A stretch of 64,000 bases of DNA. It comes from Polaromonas sp. (GTDB lineage: Bacteria > Pseudomonadota > Gammaproteobacteria > Burkholderiales > Burkholderiaceae_C). Position numbers and translations under genes: made by a program. Of this stretch, positions 18,229 to 28,500 are shown piece after piece. The notes under the pieces were generated by a model. It did not search any database. It saw only the letters and a program-made list of their open reading frames with translations, and was not told the DNA's origin. The stretch covers positions 99,172 through 163,171 of the forward strand of contig NZ_JAAFGZ010000006.1 of NCBI RefSeq assembly GCF_010365105.1, read 5' to 3'. The first letter of the stretch is position 1. Each line of letters begins with the position of its first letter.

Positions 18229-19332
18229 ATGCAACTGGCCCCCGCCCAACTGTCCGACCACCTCAAGCGCGGCTTGAGGAGCCTCTACACCCTGCATGGC
18301 GACGAACCCCTGCTGGTGCAGGAGTTTGCCGATGCGCTGCGCGCTGCGGCCCGTCAGCAAGGTTACACCGAGCGCACGGTGCACACGGTTTCAGGCGCGC
18401 ATTTCGACTGGAGCGAGGTGCTGGCCAGCGGCGGCTCGCTCAGCCTGTTTGCCGACAAACAGATCGTCGAGGTCCGCATTCCCGGCGGCAAGCCCGGGAA
18501 GGACGGCTCGGTGGCGCTGCAGCAACTGGCCGAGCGCGCCCAGGGCGACGACTCCACGCTGACGCTGGTGATGCTGCCGCGGCTCGACAGCGCTACCAGC
18601 AAGGGCGCCTGGTTTGGCGCGCTGGAGAGCTTCGGCGTGACCGTCAGGTTCGAGCCGATTGGCCGACCCATGCTGCCGCAATGGATCGCGCAGCGCCTGC
18701 AGCAGCAGGGCCAGCGCGTGGCGAATGGCGAAGAAGGCCAGCGCACGCTGCAGTTCTTTGCCGACCGGGTCGAGGGCAACCTGCTGGCCGCGCACCAGGA
18801 AATCCAGAAGCTGGCGCTGCTCTACCCGGTCACGGGCGATGGCGTTTTGAGCTTTGACCAGGTGGAAAATGCGGTGCTCAATGTGGCGCGCTACGACGTG
18901 TTCAAACTGTCCGAGGCGGTGCTGGGCGGTCAGGCGATCCGCGCTGCCCGCATGATCGACGGCCTGCAATCCGAAGGCGAGTCCGAAGTGCTGGTGCACT
19001 GGGCGCTGGCCGAAGACATCCGCAGCATGAAACGGGTGAAAGACGCGATTCGCGCCGGCCGCCCCATGCCGATGGCGCTGCGTGAAAACCGCGTCTGGGG
19101 TGCGAAAGAAAAACTCTATGAACGCGTGCTGCCCGGCATGAGCGATGCCGCACTGGCCAGACTGCTCGACGCCGCGCAAAAGGTCGATGGCATCGTCAAG
19201 GGCCTGAAGCAGCCCGACTGGCCGCTGAGCGGCTGGCAGGCACTGCACCGGCTGGCCGGCATGGTGTGCGAGCACTGCGCGGCACCATCGCGCGGGCCTC
19301 CACCGGCCAGCCGACAACGCCCGCAGGCATGA
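18229..19332 (+). CDS. holA: DNA polymerase III delta subunit
   Basis: A 367-residue clamp-loader subunit that opens the sliding clamp. It begins MQLAPAQLSDHLKRGLRSLYTLHGDEPLLVQEFAD, which fits HolA, and carries the alternating AAA+ and C-terminal collar regions (LAEDIRSMKRVKDA near residue 260). In relatives it normally sits between lptE and proA; here it is an island between arginine genes and the nar cluster. narX starts 12 bases after its stop. Confidence 0.93.
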   Translation: MQLAPAQLSDHLKRGLRSLYTLHGDEPLLVQEFADALRAAARQQGYTERTVHTVSGAHFDWSEVLASGGSLSLFADKQIVEVRIPGGKPGKDGSVALQQLAERAQGDDSTLTLVMLPRLDSATSKGAWFGALESFGVTVRFEPIGRPMLPQWIAQRLQQQGQRVANGEEGQRTLQFFADRVEGNLLAAHQEIQKLALLYPVTGDGVLSFDQVENAVLNVARYDVFKLSEAVLGGQAIRAARMIDGLQSEGESEVLVHWALAEDIRSMKRVKDAIRAGRPMPMALRENRVWGAKEKLYERVLPGMSDAALARLLDAAQKVDGIVKGLKQPDWPLSGWQALHRLAGMVCEHCAAPSRGPPPASRQRPQA

Positions 19333-19344
19333 GGGATTCAACAC

Positions 19345-21279
19345 ATGCTGCACAACGCCTCCCTTTCCAAAAAGCTGCTGCGCATCGGTGCCAGCCTGCT
19401 GATCCTGGCGCTGGCGTCGATCGGACTGACCTTGTGGGTCACCTGGCAGCTTGAAGGCGGCGCTGCGGCGGTCAACGAAGCCGGACGCATGCGCATGCAG
19501 ACCTGGCGCCTGACCAGCGCCGTGCATGCCGGCACGCCCCCTGTCGAACTGCAGCGCCTGATTGGCCACTTTGAAGACAGCCTGTCGGTATTGCGCAGTG
19601 GCGACGCGTCCCGGCCGCTGTTCGTTCCCTGGGATGACCAGGTCCGCCAGCAGTTTGCCGTGGTCGAGTCGCTGTGGCAGGTGCAGCGCCAGCACTGGCA
19701 GGCCGTGCCGGCCCTTCCCGTGGATGCTTCGCTGCAGACGGCTGGCGATTTTGTCGAGGCCATCGACCGCTTCGTGCTGGCCATCGAGCGGCACCTGTCC
19801 CGGCTGACCGCCATCCTCAACCTGTTCCAGTTCGCCATGATGGCGCTGGCCATCGGCGGTGCGGTCGTCATGCTCTACACCGGCTACCTGTATGTGATCA
19901 GCCCTCTGAGCCGGCTGCGCCAGGGCCTGGGCAAGATCGAGTCCGGCGAGCTCGCAACCCGCATCGATGTTGACACCGGTGACGAGTTCGGCCAGGTGGC
20001 CGCCGGCTTCAACCGCATGGCCGGCACCCTGGAGTCGATGTACCACGGCCTGGAGTCCCAGGTCGAGGCCAAGACCCGGCACATCGAGGCGCAGCGGCTG
20101 CGGCTGGAGGCACTCTATGAAGTCAGCGCCTTTCTGGCCCAGGCCAGCAGCATCGAGGAGCTGGCGCGTGGCTTTGCACAGCGTGTGCGCACGCTCATGA
20201 AGGCCGATGCCGGCGCCGTCCGCTGGTCGGACGACGCCAGCAAGCGCTACCTGATGCTGGCCTCTGACTGCTTTCCGCAGGACATGCTCGAAGAAGAGCG
20301 CACGCTGCTGGCCGGCGCCTGTGCCTGCGGCAACCTGCAGCCTGCGTCGCGCACCCGTGTGATCCCGATCCTGAGTCACGACGAAATCCCGGTGCGGCGC
20401 TGCGCCAAGGTGGGCTACGAAAGCGTTGTCAGCGTGCCCATCCGGCTGCAGCAGCGCCTGCTGGGCGAATTCAACCTGTTTTTCCGCAGCGCCGTCACGC
20501 TCAGCGACGAGGAAACCGAGCTGCTCGACGCGCTGGCCAGCCATCTGGCCAGCGCGCTGGAAAGCCTGCGTGCCGCCGCGCTGGCCAGAGAAGCCGCCGT
20601 GGCCGAAGAACGCGCGATGCTGGCGCGTGAACTGCACGACTCGATTGCGCAGTCGCTGGTGTTCCTCAAGATCCAGCTGCAACTGCTGCGCACCGCCACC
20701 CAGAAAGGCCAGACCGAGCAGATGCACCAGGCGCTGGACGAACTGGACACCGGGCTGCGCGAGAGCATCGGCGACGTGCGCGAGCTGCTGGTGCATTTCC
20801 GCACCCGCACCAATACCGACGACATTGAGCAGGCGCTGCAGGAAACATTGCAAAAATTCCAGCACCAGACCGGCCTGCCGACGCACTTGACCGTGCATGG
20901 CGACGGCCTGCCGCTGCCGCCCGACGTGCAGGTGCAGGTGCTGCATGTGCTGCAGGAAGCGCTGTCCAATGTGCGCAAGCATGCCGGCGCCAGCAAGGTC
21001 GAGCTCGAAGTGATCAAGGGTGCGCAGTGGCGCTTCATGGTGCGCGACGACGGCATCGGTTTCAATGCCCGCAGGGAACACGGCCCCTCCCATGTCGGCA
21101 TGAAAATCATGCGCGAACGCGCCGGCGGCATTGGCGCCCACGTTGAAATCATCTCGAAGCCGGGGCAGGGCACCACCGCAAGCCTGACGCTGCCCACGCA
21201 TCCGGTGGCTAAAAGCAGCGGCGTGGCCATCACCGGGCTGGAGCTGGAGTCGCTGGCCGGCCTGATGCGTGTTCATTGA
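19345..21279 (+). CDS. narX: Nitrate/nitrite sensor histidine kinase NarX
   Basis: A 644-residue membrane kinase. Transmembrane helix 1 (about residues 12-34) is followed by a periplasmic domain with the nitrate-sensing P-box (NEAGRMRMQTWRLT), helix 2 (about 160-182), a HAMP segment, a GAF-like module with a cysteine cluster (GACACGN and nearby Cys), a HisKA_3 domain with the phospho-accepting H431 in ARELHDSIAQS, and an ATPase domain with DDGIGF. The cognate regulator narL follows after 108 bases holding one 58-bp repeat. It probably activates narK/narG transcription in nitrate. Confidence 0.92.
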   Translation: MLHNASLSKKLLRIGASLLILALASIGLTLWVTWQLEGGAAAVNEAGRMRMQTWRLTSAVHAGTPPVELQRLIGHFEDSLSVLRSGDASRPLFVPWDDQVRQQFAVVESLWQVQRQHWQAVPALPVDASLQTAGDFVEAIDRFVLAIERHLSRLTAILNLFQFAMMALAIGGAVVMLYTGYLYVISPLSRLRQGLGKIESGELATRIDVDTGDEFGQVAAGFNRMAGTLESMYHGLESQVEAKTRHIEAQRLRLEALYEVSAFLAQASSIEELARGFAQRVRTLMKADAGAVRWSDDASKRYLMLASDCFPQDMLEEERTLLAGACACGNLQPASRTRVIPILSHDEIPVRRCAKVGYESVVSVPIRLQQRLLGEFNLFFRSAVTLSDEETELLDALASHLASALESLRAAALAREAAVAEERAMLARELHDSIAQSLVFLKIQLQLLRTATQKGQTEQMHQALDELDTGLRESIGDVRELLVHFRTRTNTDDIEQALQETLQKFQHQTGLPTHLTVHGDGLPLPPDVQVQVLHVLQEALSNVRKHAGASKVELEVIKGAQWRFMVRDDGIGFNARREHGPSHVGMKIMRERAGGIGAHVEIISKPGQGTTASLTLPTHPVAKSSGVAITGLELESLAGLMRVH

Positions 21280-21309
21280 CAAAAACCTGACATTCCACGA
21301 CTGAATAGC

Positions 21310-21367
21310 CATGAAAAACGCCTCTGGCGCACTATCCACTTACACAGATAGCTATTTAATTGATAGC
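21310..21367 (+). repeat. 58-bp dispersed element
   Basis: ATGAAAAACGCCTCTGGCGC start, then 23 bases counted from GCGC to AGCTAT, ending in the palindrome GCTATTTAATTGATAGC. It fills most of the narX-narL gap and so lies within the presumed narXL transcript. Confidence 0.75.
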
Positions 21368-21387
21368 GTTTTCCGAAAGGCACAGCC

Positions 21388-22092
21388 ATGGAGCTGATCC
21401 GCTTGCTGGTGGTCGATGACCACACGCTGTTTCGCCGCGGCCTGATGGCCTTGCTGTCGCAGGACGAGCGCTTCCAGGTGACCGGTCAGGCTGGCGACAT
21501 CGGCGAGGCGCTGCGCTGCGTGGCACAAGCCAAACCCGACCTGGTGTTGCTCGACAACCACCTCCCTGGCGTTCTGGGCGTGGACGGTATTGCCTCGCTG
21601 AAAGCGGCGGCACCCGGCATCCGCATCCTGATGCTGACCGTGAGCGAAAACGAGGATGACCTGGCCGCCGCGCTGCAGGCCGGTGCCGACGGCTACCTGC
21701 TGAAAACCGTGGAACTCGACCACCTCTCCGAATTCATCATCAAGGTGCTGGCCGGCGAATCGGTCATCAGCCCGGAAATGATGACCAAGCTGGTCGCCGC
21801 CTTTCGCGGCAAATCCGCATCAAGCGCGCCCGAACCGGCGGTCTTGCCTGAAATGCCCGCCGGTGTGGCCCCGGAGACTGCGCCAGCGCACCCGGGCATC
21901 GACCTGCTGTCGACGCGCGAGCGTGAAGTGCTGGCCCTGATCGCCCTGGGCGACAGCAACAAGCTGATTGCGCGCAAGCTCGACATTGCAGAAACCACCG
22001 TCAAGATCCACGTCCAGCACATCCTGCGCAAGCTGCAGCTGACGTCGCGCGTGCAGGCCGCCGTGGTGGCGACCGGCCTGGAAGCAGGTTGA
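21388..22092 (+). CDS. narL: Nitrate response regulator NarL
   Basis: A 234-residue NarL/FixJ-family regulator. The receiver domain has DD at residues 10-11, the phospho-acceptor D56 in LVLLDNHLPG, and a conserved Lys in YLLKTV. The C-terminal LuxR-type helix-turn-helix starts with LLSTREREVLALIALG and ends with HVQHILRKLQLTSRVQAAV. The linker is longer than usual and Pro/Ala-rich. It is paired with narX upstream and faces the narK promoter. Confidence 0.92.
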   Translation: MELIRLLVVDDHTLFRRGLMALLSQDERFQVTGQAGDIGEALRCVAQAKPDLVLLDNHLPGVLGVDGIASLKAAAPGIRILMLTVSENEDDLAAALQAGADGYLLKTVELDHLSEFIIKVLAGESVISPEMMTKLVAAFRGKSASSAPEPAVLPEMPAGVAPETAPAHPGIDLLSTREREVLALIALGDSNKLIARKLDIAETTVKIHVQHILRKLQLTSRVQAAVVATGLEAG

Positions 22093-22107
22093 GCCGGAAC
22101 AGACTTT

Positions 22108-22165
22108 ACTCATTTATTGATAGCTGCCTTGGTCCGCCAGGCTTGCGCAAGAGGCATGAAAGACC
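22108..22165 (-). repeat. 58-bp dispersed element (diverged)
   Basis: Minus-strand orientation: begins ACTCATTTATTGATAGC and has GCGCAAGAGGCAT at the spacing seen in other copies. Lies just after narL. Confidence 0.5.
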
Positions 22166-22228
22166 TGAAAAACTTGAAATCAGGCCGATCTGCAGCGCTG
22201 CGTGTCGCATTCATCGCCCGGGTGGGCT

Positions 22229-22242
22229 TTGACCTGCATCAA
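22229..22242 (+). promoter_or_regulatory. FNR box upstream of narK1
   Basis: TTGAC-CTGC-ATCAA matches the FNR consensus with both half-sites intact (C and A variants at the inner positions). The centre is 158 bases before the narK1 ATG. An activating site at -41.5 would place the transcript start near 22277, at the foot of the hairpin at 22276-22307. A NarL array could not be identified with confidence. Confidence 0.7.
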
Positions 22243-22275
22243 GCTTTTCCTGAATTGACACGGGTGTAGTCCTTC

Positions 22276-22307
22276 AGAACGATGGCCGCCGGGTTGGCCA
22301 TCGTTCT
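22276..22307 (+). other. Perfect 12-bp hairpin in the narK leader
   Basis: AGAACGATGGCC pairs fully with GGCCATCGTTCT around an 8-base loop. No T-tract follows, so it is not a standard terminator. It coincides with the predicted 5' end of the FNR-driven narK transcript, and may protect the mRNA end or be a protein-binding site. Confidence 0.6.
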
Positions 22308-22393
22308 TCTGGCGCGTTCGCACCTTCCAACGGTGGATAGGCAGCAAGCCCGAAAACCCCGACAGTCATGCCATGTCTCCTGGAGAAAAAAAC

Positions 22394-23656
22394 ATGGCCT
22401 CTGAGCTGAGCAATTCAAGAAGAGCGTGGTCGGTGCTGATCGTCAGCACGCTGGCGTTCACCGTTTGCTTCATGGTGTGGATGATGTTCGGCGTCATCGG
22501 CATCCCGATCAAGAAGATGCTGAACCTGAACGCCACCCAGTTCGGCCTGCTGACCGCCATGCCGGTGCTGACCGGCTCGCTGATCCGCGTGCCGCTGGGC
22601 ATCTGGACCGACAAATACGGTGGCCGCATTGTCATGGCGGTGCTGATGGCGATCACCGTGCCAGCGATCTGGATGATGAGCTATGCCACGCAGTACTGGC
22701 ATTTCATCACCATCGGCCTGTTCGTTGGCCTGGCTGGCGGTTCGTTCTCGGTCGGCACGCCGTATGTGGCGCGCTGGTTTCCCAAGAGCCGTCAGGGCAC
22801 GGCCATGGGCGTCTATGGCGCGGGCAACTCGGGCGCGGCGGTGAACAAGTTCGTCGCGCCGGTGATTCTGGTGGCCTTTGGCTGGGCCATGGTGCCGCAG
22901 GTGTATGCGGCCATCATGTTCGGCACCCTGGTGCTGTTCTGGATGTTCAGCTACAGCGACCCCAAGCACCTGGTGCCCAGCAACGTCAAGTTCACCGACC
23001 AGCTCAAGGCCCTGAAAGACCCGAAAGTGCTCAAGTACTGCCAGTACTACAGCATCGTGTTTGGTGGCTATGTGGCGCTGTCGCTGTGGATGGTGCAGTA
23101 CTACATCGGCGAATACGGCCTGGACATCCGCACGGCGGCGCTGCTGGCGGCCTGCTTCTCACTGCCCGGCGGCGTGCTGCGCGCGGTCGGCGGCGTGCTG
23201 TCGGACAAGTACGGCGCGCACAGCGTGACCTGGTGGGTGATGTGGGTGAGCTGGATCTGCCTGTTCCTGCTGTCCTATCCGCAGATGGATTTCACGCTGC
23301 TGACCGTCAACGGCCCCTCGACCTTTCACCTGGGCCTCAATGTGTACGCCTTTACCGGCCTGATGGCGGTGCTGGGCGTGGCCTTTGCCTTTGGCAAGGC
23401 CAGCGTCTTCAAGTACATCAGCGACGACTATTCGCACAACATCGGCGCCATCAGCGGCATCGTCGGACTGGCCGGCGGCCTGGGCGGTTTTGTGCTGCCC
23501 ATCCTGTTCGGCGCGCTGATGGACATCACCGGCGTGCGTTCCAGCGCCTTCATGCTGATGTACGGCGTGGTCTGGGTCTCGCTGATCTGGATGTACTGGA
23601 CCGAAGTGCGGCGCACCGAAGTCATGGGCCGCAACGCGGCCGGCGCCCAGGCTTGA
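22394..23656 (+). CDS. narK1: Nitrate/nitrite transporter NarK1 type
   Basis: A 420-residue major-facilitator protein with about 12 transmembrane helices. The NarK signature regions GTPYVARWFPKSRQGTAMG and GAGNSGAAVNKF carry the Gly-rich nitrate signature. Sequence features suit the NarK1 group, thought to import nitrate with protons. The ATG at 22394 is chosen because GGAG sits 8 bases upstream; an ATG at 22373 lacks a ribosome site. narK2 follows by 27 bases, so both transporters are probably one transcript driven by the FNR site. Confidence 0.92.
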   Translation: MASELSNSRRAWSVLIVSTLAFTVCFMVWMMFGVIGIPIKKMLNLNATQFGLLTAMPVLTGSLIRVPLGIWTDKYGGRIVMAVLMAITVPAIWMMSYATQYWHFITIGLFVGLAGGSFSVGTPYVARWFPKSRQGTAMGVYGAGNSGAAVNKFVAPVILVAFGWAMVPQVYAAIMFGTLVLFWMFSYSDPKHLVPSNVKFTDQLKALKDPKVLKYCQYYSIVFGGYVALSLWMVQYYIGEYGLDIRTAALLAACFSLPGGVLRAVGGVLSDKYGAHSVTWWVMWVSWICLFLLSYPQMDFTLLTVNGPSTFHLGLNVYAFTGLMAVLGVAFAFGKASVFKYISDDYSHNIGAISGIVGLAGGLGGFVLPILFGALMDITGVRSSAFMLMYGVVWVSLIWMYWTEVRRTEVMGRNAAGAQA

Positions 23657-23683
23657 ACCCCGATTCCTAACGAGAAACTCACC

Positions 23684-25351
23684 ATGAACAACAAAACTGC
23701 CTCCCCCGCAGGTGCTGCGGTCCTGCCGTCAGGGAAAGATTCCGGCGCCGACATCGGCGACTGGCGTCCCGAAGACGAAACCTTCTGGGAAAACACCGGC
23801 AAGCGCATCGCCTACCGCAACCTCTGGATCTCGATTCCGGCCCTGCTGTGCGGCTTCGCCGTCTGGGGAATGTGGGGCATCATCACCGTGCAGATGCTGA
23901 ACCTGGGCTACCCGTTCAGTCAGGCCGAACTGTTCACGCTGACCGCCATTGCCGGCCTGGCCGGGGCAACGATGCGCATTCCGGCGTCCTTCCTGATTCG
24001 CCTGTCGGGCGGGCGTAATACCATTTTTCTGACCACCGCCATGCTGCTGGCCCCGGCCATCGGCACCGGCATTGTGCTGCAGCACCCGGAATGGCCGCTG
24101 TGGTCGTTTCAGCTGATGGCCTTGTGGTCGGGCGTGGGCGGCGGCAACTTTGCTTCTTCCATGTCCAACATCAGCAGCTTTTTCCCCAAGCGCCTGCAGG
24201 GAACCGGGCTGGGCCTGAATGCCGGCCTGGGCAATTTCGGCGTGACCACGATGCAGATCGTGATCCCGCTGGTCATGACGGTGAACATCTTTGGCAGCTT
24301 TGGCGGCGAACCGATGACGCTGCTCAAGGAAAGCGGCTGGATTTTTGGCGCCATTCCTCCGGGTACGCCGACCTGGATCCAGAACGCGGGCTTTGCGTGG
24401 GTGCTGTCGCTGGTGCCGCTGTCGATCTTGTGCTGGTTTGGCATGAACAACCTCAAGACGGTCTCGCCCGCCATTGGCGGCGCGATTCCGGCCTTTCTCA
24501 AGATCACCTGGCTTTACACACTGTCGTTCATTCCTGCCGGCATCGGCCTGTACCTGTACCTGCCCAAGCCGTCGGGCCTGGGCGTGCTGAACATGTGGCT
24601 GGCCATGCCGCTGATCATTGTCAGCACCCTGATGGTGCTCAAGCTGACGGCCTTCGGCCCGATGAAGGAAAACGTCGCCAAGCAGTTTGCCATTTTTCGC
24701 AACAAGCACACCTGGTCGCTGACCATTCTGTACATCGTCACCTTCGGCTCGTTCATCGGTTTTTCGATGGCGCTGCCGCTGGCGATGAAGGTGATTTTTG
24801 GCGTCAGCCATGTGCCTAACTCGGCCGGTGTGATGCAGCACACGCTGAACAACCCGAACGCCCCGGCGGTGCTGGCCTACGCCTGGATCGGTCCGTTTGT
24901 GGGTGCTGCGATCCGGCCCGTGGGCGGCTGGATTGCCGACAAGATCGGCGGCTCCATCGTCACGCAGGCGATTTCCGCTGTCATGGTGGCCGCCTCGGTG
25001 GCCGTGGGTTACGTGATGCTGCTGGCCTACAACTCGGCCACGCCCGAGCAGTATTTCTTCGCTTTCATGGCGCTGTTCGTGGTGCTGTTTGCCGCCAGTG
25101 GCATTGGCAACGGCTCGACCTTTCGCACCATCGGCGTGATTTTTGACCGCCAGCAGGCCGGCCCGGTGCTGGGCTGGACTTCGGCCATCGCCGCTTACGG
25201 TGCCTTCATTGCCCCGGTGGTGATTGGCGCGCAGATCAAGGCCGGAACGCCACAAAACGCGATGTACGGCTTTGCCATTTTTTACGCCCTGTGCCTGGTG
25301 CTGAACTGGTGGTTCTACTTGCGCGCGGGTGCCGAGATCAAGAACCCATGA
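23684..25351 (+). CDS. narK2: Nitrate/nitrite antiporter NarK2 type
   Basis: A 555-residue major-facilitator protein, longer than narK1 owing to a soluble N-terminus with DWRPEDETFWENTGKRIAYRN (split by family into a conserved NarK2 entry segment) and a loop insert in the middle. Signature regions GGGNFASSMSNIS and GLNAGLGNFGVT are present. NarK2 proteins exchange incoming nitrate for nitrite. The pair narK1-narK2 directly before narGHJI is common in denitrifying Proteobacteria. Confidence 0.92.
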   Translation: MNNKTASPAGAAVLPSGKDSGADIGDWRPEDETFWENTGKRIAYRNLWISIPALLCGFAVWGMWGIITVQMLNLGYPFSQAELFTLTAIAGLAGATMRIPASFLIRLSGGRNTIFLTTAMLLAPAIGTGIVLQHPEWPLWSFQLMALWSGVGGGNFASSMSNISSFFPKRLQGTGLGLNAGLGNFGVTTMQIVIPLVMTVNIFGSFGGEPMTLLKESGWIFGAIPPGTPTWIQNAGFAWVLSLVPLSILCWFGMNNLKTVSPAIGGAIPAFLKITWLYTLSFIPAGIGLYLYLPKPSGLGVLNMWLAMPLIIVSTLMVLKLTAFGPMKENVAKQFAIFRNKHTWSLTILYIVTFGSFIGFSMALPLAMKVIFGVSHVPNSAGVMQHTLNNPNAPAVLAYAWIGPFVGAAIRPVGGWIADKIGGSIVTQAISAVMVAASVAVGYVMLLAYNSATPEQYFFAFMALFVVLFAASGIGNGSTFRTIGVIFDRQQAGPVLGWTSAIAAYGAFIAPVVIGAQIKAGTPQNAMYGFAIFYALCLVLNWWFYLRAGAEIKNP

Positions 25352-25379
25352 GCCCTCTTAGCGCCGTCTCCCTCTGGCT

Positions 25380-25525
25380 CCCTCTCCAGAAGGGAGAGGG
25401 CAGGGGTGAGGGTTCCCCGATTTTGGGTTTTGTGGCGGTTGCAACGTCCGCTGCCCTCACCCTAACCCTCTCCCCAAGGGAGAGGGAACAAGAGCACACC
25501 CTCTCCCAGAGGAAGAGGGAAAAAG
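25380..25525 (+). repeat. Inverted CCCTCTCC / GGGAGAGGG element between narK2 and narG
   Basis: The left arm 25392-25412 pairs with 25454-25474 at 18 of 21 positions, and each arm contains a smaller CCCTCTCC-GGGAGAGG hairpin (25380-25400 and 25466-25486). A further CCCTCTCCCAGAGGAAGAGGG hairpin follows (about 25499-25520). This is a widespread intergenic element type. It fills most of the 207-base gap ahead of the narG ribosome site (AAAGGAGACCAG). Confidence 0.75.
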
Positions 25526-25558
25526 AACACATGTTTTACCGAATTAAAGGAGACCAGA

Positions 25559-28500
25559 ATGAGTCATTTTCTTGATCGACTAAGCCACTTTTCCAATCCA
25601 CGGGAATCGTTTTCGGGTGACCACGGCGTCACCACGGCCGAAGACCGCACCTGGGAAGACGCCTACCGCAACCGCTGGGCGCACGACAAGGTGGTGCGCA
25701 GCACGCACGGCGTGAATTGCACCGGCTCGTGCTCTTGGAAGATTTACGTCAAGGGCGGCATCGTCACCTGGGAAACCCAGCAGACCGACTACCCGCGAAC
25801 CCGCTGGGACATGCCGAACCACGAGCCGCGCGGCTGCTCGCGCGGCGCCAGCTACAGCTGGTACCTGTACAGCGCCAACCGCGTGAAGTACCCGATGATC
25901 CGCGCCCGATTGCTCAAGCACTGGCGCGAAGCGCGCCTCACCTTGGCACCGGTCGAAGCCTGGGCAGCCGTGGTGCAGGACGAGGCCAAGCGCCGCGACT
26001 ACCAGAGCGTGCGCGGCCTGGGCGGCATGGTGCGTTCCAGCTGGGACGAGGTCAACGAACTGATCGCTGCGTCCAACATCTACACCATCAAGCAGCATGG
26101 CGCCGACCGCATCATCGGCTTCTCGCCGATTCCTGCGATGTCGATGGTCAGCTATGCCTCGGGCTCGCGCTATTTGTCGCTGATTGGCGGCGTGTGCATG
26201 AGCTTTTACGACTGGTACTGCGACCTGCCTCCGTCGAGCCCGCAGGTCTGGGGCGAACAAACCGACGTGCCCGAGTCGGCCGACTGGTACAACTCCAGCT
26301 TCATCATCGCCTGGGGCTCGAACGTGCCGCAGACGCGCACCCCCGACGCCCACTTTTTCACCGAAGTGCGCTACAAGGGCTGCAAGACCGTCGCCATCAC
26401 GCCTGACTATTCCGAAGTCGCCAAGCTGTCCGACCTGTGGCTGCACCCCAAGCAGGGCACTGATGCCGCCGTCGCGATGGCGATGGGCCATGTGATCCTG
26501 AAAGACTTCTATTTCGGCGGTAATGGCCGGCCACGCTCGCCGTACTTCGACGACTACGCGCGCCGCTACACCGACCTGCCGATGCTGGTGATGCTGAAAG
26601 AGCACACGCTGGAAAACGGCGACACCTGCCTGGTGCCGGATCGCTATGTGCGCGCCTCCGACTTCGGCGACCAACTCGGCCAGGACAACAACCCGGACTG
26701 GAAAACCGTCGCGTTCGATGCGAACGGCGAAGTCGTCACGCCGCAGGGCGCGATCGGTTTCCGCTGGGGGCCGGATGGCCGCGCCGACATGGGCCAGTGG
26801 AACCTGGAAGCCAAGGAAGCACGCGATGGCAACGACGTGAGCTTGCGGCTGTCGGCGCTGGAAGGCGATGAAGCCGGCCACGACAGCGCCCGCGTCGGTT
26901 TTCCGTATTTCGGCGGCATCCACCACGAGCATTTTCCGAACAATGAACAGGGCGATGTGCTGGTGCGCACCGTGCCGGTGACGCGTATTTCGGTCGGCAA
27001 AGACGGCGAAGCCAAGGATGTGATGGTCGCCACCGTGTTTGACCTGCAAGCCGCGCAGTACGGCATTCCGCGCGGGCTGACCGGCGAACTGGCTGCAGCA
27101 GACTTTGACGACAACACACCCTATACACCGGCCTGGCAGGAGCAGATCACCGGCGTGCCGCGCGCGCAGATCATCAGCGTGGCACGCCAGTTCGCCGAGA
27201 ACGCCGAAAAGACCGAAGGCCGCTCGATGGTCATCATTGGCGCCGGCATGAACCACTGGTACCACAGCGACATGAACTACCGCGCGGTCATCAACATGCT
27301 GATGATGTGCGGCTGTATCGGCAAGAGCGGCGGCGGATGGGCGCATTACGTCGGCCAGGAAAAGCTGCGGCCGCAGACCGGCTGGACGCCGCTGGCCTTC
27401 GCGCTCGACTGGATTCGCCCGCCCAGGCAGATGAATTCGACCAGCTTTTTCTACGCCCATACCAACCAGTGGCGCTATGAAAAGCTCGGCGTCGATGAGG
27501 TGCTGTCGCCGCTGGCCGACAAGAAGCAATACGGCGGCAGCATGATCGACTACAACGTGCGCGCCGAGCGCATGGGCTGGCTGCCATCTGCGCCGCAGTT
27601 GCAGACGAATCCGATGCAGGTCGTGAAGGACGCGCAGGCGGCCGGACTGGACGCCAAGGATTACGTCGTCCAGTCGCTGAAGGACGGCTCGCTGAAATTG
27701 AGTTGCGAAGACCCTGACCACCCGGCCAACTGGCCGCGCAACATGTTCGTCTGGCGCTCCAACATCATCGGCTCGTCGGGCAAAGGCCATGAGTATTTCC
27801 TCAAGCACCTGCTGGGCACCGACAACGGCGTGCAAGGCAAGGACCTGGGCGCTGAAGACGGCAAGCCCGAAGAAGTGGTGTGGCACGACAAGGCGCCTGA
27901 AGGCAAGCTTGATTTGCTGGTCACGCTCGACTTCCGCATGAGCACGACCTGCCTGTATTCCGACATCGTGCTGCCGACCGCCACCTGGTACGAAAAGAAT
28001 GACCTGAACACCAGCGACATGCACCCGTTTATCCATCCGTTGTCCACTGCCGTGGACCCGGTGTGGCAGTCGAAAAGCGACTGGGAAATCTACAAGGGCT
28101 TTGCGAAGAAGTTCAGCGAACTGTGCGTGGGCCACCTGGGTGTCGAAAAGGAAATGGTCCTGACGCCGGTGATGCACGACACACCCGGCGAGCTGGCCCA
28201 GCCGTTTGACGTGAAGGACTGGAAGCGCGGCGAATGCGAACTGATTCCCGGCAAGACCGCGCCGCAGATGCAGGTCGTCGAGCGCGACTACCCGAACGTT
28301 TACAAGCGCTTCACGGCCGTCGGCCCGCTGCTGAACAAAATCGGCAACGGCGGCAAGGGCATTGCGTGGGACACGAAGCTGGAGGTGACGCAGCTCGGCC
28401 AGTTGAGCGGCCTGGTGACAGAGCCCGGCGTCACGCAGGGCATGCCGCGCATCAACAGCGACATCGATGCCTGCGAAATGGTGCTGCAGCTGGCGCCTGA

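Noticed and set aside
18391..21339. Very long minus-strand open frame (982 codons) opposite holA and narX
   Set aside because: Antisense shadow of well-supported genes; rich in Gln, His and Arg with no domain.
22107..22113. TACTCAT, a match to the NarL heptamer rule
   Set aside because: It lies at the edge of a dispersed 58-bp element far from the FNR site and is a single short match without a partner heptamer.
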